Below are positions 21,950-31,200 of a DNA stretch of 64,000 bases, piece after piece (the first letter of the stretch is position 1; every line of letters begins with the position of its first letter). The stretch spans positions 1,922,001-1,986,000 of the forward strand of contig OY723276.1 of assembly GCA_963210315.1 (NCBI GenBank), in the 5' to 3' direction. Position numbers and translations under genes: made by a program. Below the pieces are notes generated by a model. That model did not search any database and was not told the origin of the DNA. It was given only the letters and a program-made list of their open reading frames with translations. This DNA is from Rhynchopus euleeides (taxonomy: Eukaryota > Euglenozoa > Diplonemea > Diplonemida > Diplonemidae).

Positions 21950-23520
21950 ACGAGTCGTGTCCAGACACTGGGCCGAGCCCAGGAGTGCTGTCCAGACACT
22001 GGGCCGAGCCCAGGAGTGATGTCCAGACCCTGGGCCGAGCCAGGGAGTGGTGTCCAGACACTGGGCCGAGCCCAGGAGTGATGTCCAGACACTGGGCCGA
22101 GCCCAGGAGTGATGTCCAGACCCTGGGCCGAGCCAGGGAGTGGTGTCCAGACCCTGGGCCGAGCCCAGGAGTGCTGTCCAGGCACTGGGCCGAGCTCAGG
22201 AGTGCTGTCCAGTCCCTGGGCCGAGCCCAGGAGTGCTGTCCAGGCACTGGGCCGAGCTCAGGAGTGCTGTCCAGTCCCTGGGCCGAGCCAGGGAGTGGTG
22301 TCCAGACCCTGGGCCGAGCCCAGGAGTGCTGTCCAGACCCTGGGCCGAGCCCAGGAGTGATGTCCAGACCCTGGGCCGAGCCAGGGAGTGGTGTCCAGAC
22401 ACTGGGCCGAGCCCAGGAGTGATGTCCAGACACTGGGCCGAGCCCAGGAGTGATGTCCAGACCCTGGGCCGAGCCAGGGAGTGGTGTCCAGACACTGGGC
22501 CGAGCCCAGGAGTGATGTCCAGACACTGGGCCGAGCCCAGGAGTGATGTCCAGACCCTGGGCCGAGCCAGGGAGTGGTGTCCAGACCCTGGGCCGAGCCC
22601 AGGAGTGCTGTCCAGGCACTGGGCCGAGCTCAGGAGTGCTGTCCAGTCCCTGGGCCGAGCCCAGGAGTGCTGTCCAGGCACTGGGCCGAGCTCAGGAGTG
22701 CTGTCCAGTCCCTGGGCCGAGCCAGGGAGTGGTGTCCAGACCCTGGGCCGAGCCCAGGAGTGCTGTCCAGACCCTGGGCCGAGCCCAGGAGTGATGTCCA
22801 GACCCTGGGCCGAGCCAGGGAGTGGTGTCCAGACACTGGGCCGAGCCCAGGAGTGATGTCCAGACCCTGGGCCGAGCCAGGGAGTGGTGTCCAGACCCTG
22901 GGCCGAGCCCAGGAGTGATGTCCAGACACTGGGCCGAGCTCAGGAGTGCTGTCCAGTCCCTGGGCCGAGCCAGGGAGTGCTGTCCAGACACTGGGCCGAG
23001 CCCAGGAGTGATGTCCAGACCCTGGGCCGAGCCAGGGAGTGGTGTCCAGACCCTGGGCCGAGCCCAGGAGTGCTGTCCAGACACTGGGCCGAGCTCAGGA
23101 GTGCTGTCCAGTCCCTGGGCCGAGCCAGGGAGTGCTGTCCAGACACTGGGCCGAGCCCAGGAGTGATGTCCAGACCCTGGGCCGAGCCAGGGAGTGGTGT
23201 CCAGACACTGGGCCGAGCCCAGGAGTGATGTCCAGACCCTGGGCCGAGCCAGGGAGTGATGTCCAGACCCTGGGCCGAGCCAGGGAGTGGTGTCCAGACC
23301 CTGGGCCGAGCCCAGGAGTGCTGTCCAGACACTGGGCCGAGCTCAGGAGTGCTGTCCAGTCCCTGGGCCGAGCCAGGGAGTGGTGTCCAGACACTGGGCC
23401 GAGCCCAGGAGTGGTGTCCAGACCCTGGGCCGAGCCCAGGAGTGCTGTCCAGACACTGGGCCGAGCCAGGGAGTGATGTCCAGTCCCTGGGCCGAGCCCA
23501 GGAGTGCTGTCCAGACACTG
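21950..23520. repeat. 31-bp satellite II with 434-bp higher-order repeat
   Basis: About 50 copies of a 31-bp unit (GGGCCGAGCC with AGGAGTGATGTCCAGAC variants). A block of 14 units (434 bp) is repeated, as shown by identical segments starting at 22109 and 22543. Its sequence skeleton is shared with satellites I and III. Confidence 0.9.
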
Positions 23521-23736
23521 ACGATGTCCTGCCTCATACCCGCCATGCCCGCAATGCACTTCCGGATCACATGGTTGTGGATTTTTAGCGCCTTCCGCAT
23601 TCCCTCGAAAGACTTCTCCAAGCAGAGGGTCGAGGCCTGCACGTCTGTGACCACGAGTGTCGTGATCTTCGTCTCTGTGGAGTAGTCATCGAAGAGCAGC
23701 GCCTGCTGGCTGTCTTCGTTCAGCATCCTACGACTA
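23521..23736. other. Spacer between satellites II and III
   Basis: About 215 bp of non-repetitive sequence. No gene recognised. Confidence 0.5.
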
Positions 23737-24000
23737 GGCCGGCTATGGGCCGATCTCGCCCGTACTGGGCCGGACATGGGCCGATCTCGGCAGTACTGGG
23801 CCGGCTATGGGCCGATCTCGGCAGTGCTGGGCCGGCTATGGGCCGATCTCGGCAGTGCTGGGCCGGACATGGGCCGATCTCGGCAGTGCTGGGCCGGCTA
23901 TGGGCCGATCTCGCACGTACTGGGCCGGACATGGGCCGATCTCGGCAGTGCTGGGCCGGCTATGGGCCGATCTCGCCCGTACTGGGCCGGGTCCAGGAGT
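23737..24000. repeat. 31-bp satellite III
   Basis: Eight to nine copies of a 31-bp unit containing GGGCCGATCTCGGCAGTGCT. Same length and same GGGCCGA and CAGTG landmarks as satellites I and II, so probably of common origin. Confidence 0.9.
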
Positions 24001-24119
24001 GGTGTCCAGACCCTGGGCCGACCCAGGCTGTGGGTGGTGCATTTTGGTGCATTTTCCGTCGGTTTAGGTGAAAATTGTCGAATTTTGTCGAAATTTGACG
24101 ACAGGTGACGAACAGCGAG

Positions 24120-24660
24120 AATCCCCGAAAAACCGGTTTGACAGAATTCTGCCAGAATTTCACAGATTCTGGCAGATTCTGGGGATTTCAGATTTTTCAG
24201 AATTTTCAAAATCTGAGAAAATCTGTCCAGATTCTGGACAGATTTTTCCAGAATTTTCAGAATTCTGGAAATTCTGAGAAATCTGGAAAAATCTGAGAAT
24301 TCTGGAAAAAATCTGGCCAGATTCTGGACAGATTTTTCCAGATTTTTCCAGATTTCTCAGAATTCTGGAAAATCTGAGAAATCTGGAAAATTCTGAGAAA
24401 TTCTGTCAGAAATCTGGAAAATCTGTGGGGGGGACCTTTTCGAATTTTTTTTTGGGGTGGGCCTATTTTGGACATTTGGACCCATTTTCAAAGGGATTTT
24501 TGAATTTTGAGCCCATTTTGAGCCCTAAAATGGCTCATCGAAATATTTCTGCAAAAAATCCGGGCCAGAATGCCAAAATCTGAAAAATCTGAGAAAATCT
24601 GGAAAATTCTGGAAAATCTGAGAAATCTGGAAAATTCTGAGAAATTCTGCGGGGGGGACC
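24120..24660. repeat. AT-rich TCTGGAAAA low-complexity tract
   Basis: Degenerate short repeats of TCTGGAAAATCTGAGAAATC type, containing many TTCTGGAA and TCCAGAATT dyads. It ends in a dispersed unit (about 24427-24545, again 24652-24765) with GGGGGGGACCTTTTCGAATT and GAGCCCATTTTGAGCCCT. A related copy is near 45045-45140. Confidence 0.7.
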
Positions 24661-24765
24661 TTTTCGAATTTTTTTTGGGGGGTGGGGCTATTTTGGTCAT
24701 TTGGGCCCGTTTTCAAAGGAATTTATGAATTTTGAGCCCATTCGTTGCCCTAAAATGGGCCCGCG

Positions 24766-25338
24766 AATATCTAGCTCCTGAGGACCTGGGTACATGGCCA
24801 AATCAGCCAGAAATCTCAGGTTTTCGCATTGCAATTTGGGTTCGCGTGCTGGTATCGCAGACTGGCCCCGAGGGTCGGTTTTCGTCAGCTGAGTGAGGGT
24901 GTGATATGAGGGTTCTATCCAACAAGGATATCAAGGCGGCACTTCAAAGTCCTGCCAAGGACAGCGCCACGTGGGTGTGTGCTTCTGATGTACGTTATGT
25001 CATCATGTGAAACCCTCCCCAGCGTGTGCCAACATCCCTGACACGCTCACGAAAAGCATGACACGGAGAAAGCAGGTGCCGAAACAACCTGCCGAGCACA
25101 CGGGTGGTGCCACGTTGATCCACGCAGCGATCTCCCATGTCAGGAAGCCTTGTCGCCACGGCAGCGTGCCGCAGACTGTAGGAGAGGTGTCGCCAGTCAC
25201 CTTGAGGTTGCAGTGTGTCATCAGACTAAAACCCGTGCCTTGTTCACCCTGTTGTTCACCCCTGTGAGGTTGATCCCATATCGTTGCCATGTTTTTAATA
25301 ATTAATAACCATGTTTTTAATTCATTTGGGGGGGGGGG
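24766..25338. other. Unique stretch inside the 5.46-kb element
   Basis: No gene recognised. Near its right end (25339-25375) the terminal motif GGGGTCTTCGCTGACGAAG occurs again after a long G run and could be a subterminal repeat of the element. Confidence 0.5.
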
Positions 25339-25495
25339 GGGGTCTTCGCTGACGAAGTTTTTGTCGAAGACCCCTGTCGTCGTCGTCAGAACACTGCCGT
25401 CTTCGGTGAAAAACCCCCTGAAACAGCCGTTTTCCTAATTATGTGACGAACGACGAAGTTTGTCGAAGTTTGTCGACCAGCGAAGACCCCCCTAG

Positions 25496-26630
25496 AGTTG
25501 GGTTGGGTCTAGGGTTAACCCTGACCCTAACCCTAGGGTTGGGTAGGGTATAGGGTTAACCCCAACCCTAACCCTAGGGTTGGGTAGGGTCTAGGGTTAA
25601 CCCTGACCCTAACCCTAGGGTTGGGTAGGGTGTTGGGTTAACCCTAACCCTAGGGTTGGGTTGGGTTAACCCTAACCCTAGGGTTGGGTTGGGTATAGGG
25701 TTAACCCTAACCCTAACCCTAGGGTTGGGTTGGGTATAGGGTTAACCCTAACCCTAACCCTAGGGTTGGGTTGGGTCTAGGGTTAACCCTGACCCTAACC
25801 CTAGGGTTGGGTAGGGTATAGGGTTAACCCCAACCCTAACCCTAGAGTTGGGTTGGGTCTAGGGTTAACCCTGACCCTAACCCTAGGGTTGGGTAGGGTA
25901 TAGGGTTAACCCCAACCCTAACCCTAGGGTTGGGTAGGGTGTAGGGTTAACCCTAACCCTAGGGTCGGGTTGGGTTAACCCTAACCCTAGGGTTGGGTTG
26001 GGTATAGGGTTAACCCTAACCCTAACCCTAGGGTTGGGTTGGGTATAGGGTTAACCCTAACCCTAGGGTTGGGTTGGGTCTAGGGTTAACCCTGACCCTA
26101 ACCCTAGGGTTGGGTAGGGTATAGGGTTAACCCCAACCCTAACCCTAGGGTTGGGTAGGGTCTAGGGTTAACCCGAACCCTAACCCTAGGGTTGGGTTGG
26201 GTCTAGGGTTAACCCTAACCCTAACCCTAACCCTAGGGTAGGGTTGGGTGTAGGGTTGGGTTGGGTATAGGGTTAACCCTGACCCTAACCCTAGGGTAGG
26301 GTCTAGGGTTAACCCTAACCCTAACCCTAGGGTTGGGTAGGGTGTAGGGTTAACCCTAACCCTAGGGTAGGGTTGGGTCTAGGGTTAACCCTGACCCTAA
26401 CCCTAGGGTAGGGTCTAGGGTTAACCCCAACCCTAACCCTAGGGTTGGGTAGGGTGTAGGGTTAACCCTCACCCTAACCCTAGGGTTGGGTAGGGTATAG
26501 GGTTAACCCTAACCCCAGGGTAGGGTCTAGGGTTAACCCTAACCCTAGGGTGAGGGTAGGGTCTGGAGTTAACCCCAACCCCAACCCTAGGGTTGGGTAG
26601 GGTCTAGGGTCACCCGTAACCCTCGAAATC
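25496..26630. repeat. Degenerate telomere-like array, block 2
   Basis: About 1.1 kb of GGGTTGGGTAGGGTATAGGG and TTAACCCTAACCCTAG units, identical in type to the end of block 1. It is interpreted as the same array interrupted by the 20026-25490 insertion. It ends in a short unique stretch with a second mini-run near 26736-26757 and a long C run. Confidence 0.9.
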
Positions 26631-26784
26631 GGGCCCAAATCGCCAAAATGGGCACCCCTCGAAAAAAAAAATTCGAAAAGGTCCCCCTACCCACACCTGG
26701 AAATTACCAAAAAATCTGGGACCCCGGCGGCCCCAACCCTAGGGTAGGGTAGGGTAGCCCCCCCCCCCCCCCTCCCCCCCCGGC

Positions 26785-26960
26785 ACGGAGAAACTTAACG
26801 TTCGACCCGAATTAGCCAGAGGCCTGGGTGACATGAACACACCTTTTAGGGGGTGACATATACACGGGGGGTGGTAGGTTAGTGTGTGTCACCCCCCGCC
26901 AGGGCCGCCTGGGGGTGACCTAAACACACCCCTTTTGGGGTGACATAGTAGAGGAAAAGG
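26785..26960. repeat. Palindromic TCACCCCCC element, copy 3
   Basis: It contains GGGGGTGACATATACACGGG, GGTGGTAGGTT, TGTCACCCCCCGCC and GGGGGTGACCTAAACACACC in the arrangement of the other copies, apparently two overlapping units. Confidence 0.65.
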
Positions 26961-27572
26961 GGTGAGGTAAACATTCTGAGATCTCAGAGAGAGTGGTTGA
27001 ACTGTGTGAGGTGGTATGCCTTTGTTGCGCTCCAGACCTGTCTACGATGTATACTCTTGGCAGCGGATGTGGTCACCCATGTACCCGCGCAGGCAACGAA
27101 CCAGGCGCGAGCAATTGGGTCGGGAGGGGGGTGGGGGAATAACGCGTCGCGCACAACGAGCGGGCGGCGGAACTGTTGTTGAAATAAAACAGAAAACGGA
27201 AAACGGAAAGAGAGGGTCTTGCGCGATCGGCAAAAATGTTACTACTATTCCGGCAAAAGCTCAGCGGGATTTCACCTATAAGCAGTAGGAATTTGGACCG
27301 AAAAAAATGCACCAAAGAAAGCGCACCGCCAACGGCACCCGCAGCGGAAGATCCTCGAAGCGAAGAATAAAAAGCTCGCCACCCCCCCCCCCCCCCCTCT
27401 CAAACAACACAACGCAGGCAGGCCGTTCGCTATCGTCCACAGATCCCGTGTGGGGTGGACGAAGTTTTATTTGGGATTTTGGGATTTTGAGATTTTTTTA
27501 ACCACAGGGAGGCGCCCCTCGGGGGCGCTTCGCGCCCCCTCGGGAGGTACACATTGGCTACAGGCCCGCTCC
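26961..27572. other. Intergenic, no gene recognised
   Basis: About 0.6 kb with a C run near 27382 and a GGCGCCCCTCGGGGGCGC dyad near 27512. No coding signal. Confidence 0.45.
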
Positions 27573-27578
27573 TTTTTA

Positions 27579-27956
27579 CATGGTATGACAAAGGTCTTAA
27601 TAAGAAAAGGATCTTTTCACTTCTTTCTTAAGACGTCTTAATGCAGGTGCTGCATTAAATTTCTTAAATTAATGACCCCCATTATTTTTAAGAAATGCAG
27701 GATTTCTTAAGATTTCTTAATGAAATGATGGACATTATTTCCATATCTCCCAGTATTAAAAATGTCCATCATTCTGAAAAAGATCTTTTAAGATCTTTTT
27801 CAGAATGATGGACATTAAAATGCTAGGCATTAAGAAACACGTCTTAAGAAATCAGTAAGAAATCTTTAAGAAATAGCCCTTTCGGCATTACATTAAGACG
27901 TCTTAAGAAATTTCGAGATTTCTTAACATTTCTTGCAAGATCTTTGTCATACCATG
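27579..27956. mobile_element. AT-rich foldback MITE (378 bp)
   Basis: The ends CATGGTATGACAAAG and CTTTGTCATACCATG are inverted, flanked by a possible 6-bp direct repeat TTTTTA (27573-27578, 27957-27962). The interior is filled with TTTCTTAAGA words and a central perfect dyad (ATGTCCATCATTCTGAAAAA and its complement, about 27768-27825), so the whole element can fold back. It is strongly AT-rich against a GC-rich genome. The superfamily is uncertain; part of the flanking match is T-rich and could be chance. Confidence 0.75.
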
Positions 27957-28351
27957 TTTTTAGTGGGCTCTTAATTGGATAATTTGTATTAACCCGGGTT
28001 CCTATTTAGTGAATATTTAATAATTTTTCGCACCGCAAATTTTGTCGAATAATTAATTATTTTTTGCGGCGGTCCCTCCGACGGTACGGTGTATTGGTCG
28101 TGCGAGAAGTGCATAAGACACACGGAGTTCCTAGGGTGACAGGTGTGGTGAGTAACAGCAACGCAACAGCAAACACATCAGCAACACACAAATTGAGGCA
28201 AGGAGGTGGGGGTGCTTCTCTCCGCTCTGATCAGTACATTCATCTTCCCCACCCACCCTTCTCTTCACTCTCGAACCGCACTGTGGTCTGCGGGTGCCTG
28301 CGGGCTCAATCATATCCTTTTTCCCCCCGCCCCCAGCCCCAGGTTGCAGAT

Positions 28352-30380
28352 TCACACTTCGTCGAACTTCCTCTTTCGGACGATCCCCAACAGGGTCGGC
28401 TGGTTCTTCGGGGGGGGCTTTTCCTTAGTCGGGGGACGGCCCGGCCCGCGTTTCTTCGGAGTAGGCTTTGCGGCTGCTTTTTGGCCAATCTTTAGGGCTG
28501 GCTTTGAAGCGGGCTTTGCGGCCACAGCAATAGCCACAGCCGCCTGTTCTGCAGCAGCGGTCGCTTCCGAGGGGCCAGCAGGGGCCTGCGAGGCGGCCGC
28601 GGCAAGTTCTGCCTGTTCATCGAGGTCATCCCATCCCTTCTCCTCGTCGAGCAGTGCCTTGTACCGGTCGAACAGTACCGGCACCACCATGCCTCCCGTC
28701 TTCACGGGCTGTGGCAGATTCATGCAGCGGTGTACGCCGCACATGGCCCACGATTCGACGACGGCACTGGGCTGCAGCAGGTCAAGTGCTTTGCTCATGC
28801 ACCTGTAGGAAAGTGTGTAGGCACAGACTATGGAAAGAAACACCATACCTGTACTTCACACTCTTTTTATACGCCACCTTCGACCAGGTGGGGGCGCCTC
28901 CTGTCGGTCCTGGGGGAGGGGCATTGCCCGCCAACACAGCCGCCGCCACCTCGTCGCTGTACTGTGCCACCGTCTCTGATATCCATCTGTTGTACGCAAC
29001 ATTAGACAGCTGCTTGATACCAGAGATGATGAACTGGTCAGCGGGCTGGTAGACATGGGTGAGGGAGGGAGGGATCTGATGCAAGCGGAGCCAGGCTGGC
29101 AGGTCGAGGGCCTCGACACTGTGCTGTGGAGCAGCGTCTATCAGTAGGTGCACGATGCTCCCGAGGTGCGGCCCGAAACCTGCAGGCGGTTCGTTGTTGT
29201 TGTTGTTGTCGCTGCCAGCCTCTCCAGTGTCAGCGGCTGGCACGGCGCGTTCAGCCGCTTCGATGGCGGCGCCGAGGTGCGGAACCCCCTGCTCCTGCAG
29301 CGCCAGCAGCGAGTTCAGCTTCGCCAGGGCTTCGGCTCGTGCTGTCGGAGGAGGCCCTGGGGGTGGTGGGTCGTCGGCACGGCTGGCAGCCTCGTTCATC
29401 ACCGCCTCCCGTACCCCACTTGCGTGCCGCACGAACACCTCCATCCACGTTCGAAACGTGTCGGCGTTCTGGAAGTGGGATTTCTCCCGGTGCTGCTGCA
29501 AGATTTTGGGGTTGACGTCCCCCGCTTCCACCCTGGCGTGGCTCGCCGACGTGGCCCCTTTCCAGATGAGCTGCAGCAAGGGGCACTCACCTGCCAGGGA
29601 GCTGAGGATGCTCGCTGTGAAGCCTAGCCGAGCATCCTTCACCACCACCGCGTCCTTCGCTCCCCTCTCGACACGTTCCCATGTCCACCTGTGTTCTGCC
29701 TCCAATCGTACGAAAAACTCGTCGACATTGAAAACAAGCCGGGGGTCCACCCCGCGCAGCTCCTCCAGCTCCTGGAACCAGCGCTCCCCCTCCTCAACAA
29801 CCTGCTTGGCCGTCACCGTCCGCGATGTGGTGGCCGCGCGGACTCGGAACCCGTGCTTGTGCATCTGCGTTTTTGCCCACGAGGCCGAAAACTGCTCCAC
29901 CCCCGGCACATTGCTGAGACTGCCACGCGACTTCAGCGTTACGCCACGGGCCAGCGCCGAGAAGCGGGCAGCTGTGATCGGCCACCCGAGCGCGCGGGTC
30001 CGCTGCGTGAGATTCAGCACCTTCTCCATCTCACCGTCTGTGAGGAGGGGCTTCGGTCCCCGCTGCCTGGGCACGTAGTAGTCGCCCGTATCCACCTTGT
30101 GCTTTACATATTTCGAAACCAGCGCGGCGGACACCTTCTTCTCGCTGTTCTTCTCATTCCACTCCTTCACCGCGTCCACTTGACACTCCCTCTGTTGGGC
30201 GAGGTCAGTCAGGTGTACGATGTCCGCCACAGAAAGGGTGGTGCGCTGCGACTGCTTCTCAAGTACTTCCTCCACAAGAGCCACGTTGTCCGCCTCCTTC
30301 TGGGCAGCCTCGGAAGCCGCAGCCGCTGCCCTCCCCGCCTCCTCAAGGGCCACGTCGATGGGGGTAACTGTTCCGCTCAT
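28352..30380 (-). CDS. pogo/Tigger-like transposase, two exons
   Basis: Exon 1 is 30380-28849 and exon 2 is 28802-28352; joined across the 46-nt intron they give 660 residues in one frame. An alanine/glutamate-rich N-terminus precedes a CENP-B-like helix-turn-helix region (about residues 60-180, with GPKPLLTDGEMEKVL and the SWAKTQMHKHGF block). The DDE/D catalytic core follows: FNVDEFFV (Asp 220), LIDAAPQHS (Asp 415) and QPADQFIISGIK (Asp 448), with 32 residues between the last two, typical of pogo-like enzymes. The C-terminus ends in an AT-hook-like KKRGPGRPPTK. It cuts and pastes the surrounding element at TA sites in the nucleus. No disabling change is visible. A domesticated gene is the alternative, but intact TIRs argue for an active-type transposon. 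Confidence 0.92.
28803..28848 (-). other. 46-nt GT-AG intron in the pogo transposase gene
   Basis: On the minus strand the intron begins GTATGG after codon-interrupting AG and ends TTCCTACAG. Removing it joins KYR to CMSKALD and keeps the frame; without it the frame ends shortly after. Short introns of this kind indicate the host's cis-splicing style. Confidence 0.8.
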
Positions 30381-30574
30381 TGTGATGGAGGGTCCGGGAT
30401 ATGTTCTCGCTTCCTGGTGTGTGATTCGTGTCGTGTATTGGAGTGATTCGGAGGGAGGGGGTGGGATGAACGGTAGTCAACTAGATTGTGTGGGGCGCGA
30501 TTAAACGTGGTTTTTATTTAGTGAATAATTAATTTTTTTTCGGAGACTTCACTAAATAGAAACCCGGATTAATA

Positions 30575-31200
30575 TGGTCGGGCCTGTACCTCTCCTTGAG
30601 AGGGCAGATCGCTGCACTTCTGGCAAGGCTGTTAGTACCTCCGGAGGCACTAATAACCTTGCTTATGAGCGAAACGCCCGTGGATTGGCAGGGACCGCTG
30701 TGCCACACAGTTCGGCTGCCAGGGGGGTCTGGGGGGCGGAGCCCCCCAGCCGCCGGAGGCCACGGTAGTGAACATCTGTTCATTGCGGATGGACAGATTC
30801 ATGTAACTTGAAAGGACTTGGGCACCAGACATACGCCACAGGGGGTCTGGGCGGAGCAATACATCGTACTTTGGGGAAGGTCGTTGTGGTCTCCTTCTGA
30901 CACTTCCTTCCTCGTGCATTCCCCATCCCCTGAGCCTCATGATCCCGTGGGCTCTTTCACCACCCACCCCCCCTTCGGTGGGTGGGGGCCGAGCAGGCCT
31001 GGGCGGGGAACCAGCCCTTTTTCCGGGTTTTTTGGGTCGGGGAACCAGGTTTTTTCTAAGAATTTTTACAAGGGATTTTTTGCTCACCCCCCCACAGGTT
31101 TCAGGCGCGTGCCCGTCAGGCGGGACTTTTTCTATGATTTCTACGATGAAAACCACCCCCCCGCCCCCACCCCCCCCCCCCTTCTAAGAACGATGATGGC
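30575..31200. other. Intergenic between pogo and hAT-like genes
   Basis: It holds the GC-rich dyad repeat (separate entry), a small dyad around TACCTCCGGAGGCA, and a run of Cs near 31160. No gene recognised; a 3' terminal repeat of the hAT-like element might lie here, but I could not define one. Confidence 0.45.
30720..30775 (-). repeat. Dispersed GC-rich dyad repeat, copy 3 (inverted)
   Basis: It is the reverse complement of the 10563-10620 repeat, including GGGGGGCGGAGCCCCCC and GCCGGAGGCCACGGTAGTG. Confidence 0.8.

Larger units (their letters stand above)
20026..25490. mobile_element. 5.46-kb satellite-bearing TIR element inserted in the telomere-like array
   Basis: The ends are GGGGTCTTCGCT and AGCGAAGACCCC (12-bp perfect inverted repeats). 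A 5-bp direct duplication, CCTAG, flanks it (20021-20025, 25491-25495), and the same array subtype lies on both sides. The body contains three 31-bp satellite arrays, an AT-rich TCTGGAAAA tract and unique stretches. It has no recognisable protein; the long open frames are by-products of the 31-bp period. Short elements with the same type of end and 5-bp duplications occur at 46548-46645 and 60227-60333. Confidence 0.8.
27989..30572 (-). mobile_element. pogo-type (Tc1/mariner superfamily) DNA transposon, apparently complete
   Basis: Terminal inverted repeats of 25 bp with two mismatches (TTAACCCGGGTTCCTATTTA at the left, TTAATCCGGGTTTCTATTTA as complement at the right) are bordered by TA on each side (27987-27988, 30573-30574). 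It encodes one two-exon transposase on the minus strand with all three catalytic aspartates. TIRs, TA duplication and transposase family agree, so this is an autonomous-looking element and a candidate source for other TA-targeting elements in the window, though none shares its TIR. Confidence 0.92.

Noticed and set aside
21588-23588. Long open frames over satellite II on both strands
   Set aside because: Same reason: a repeat period not divisible by 3 and no natural protein composition.
25339-25490. Separate 152-bp element with GGGGTCTTCGCTG ends
   Set aside because: Its left flank (a G run) does not match the CCTAG at the right, whereas the outer pair 20026/25490 has a perfect duplication.
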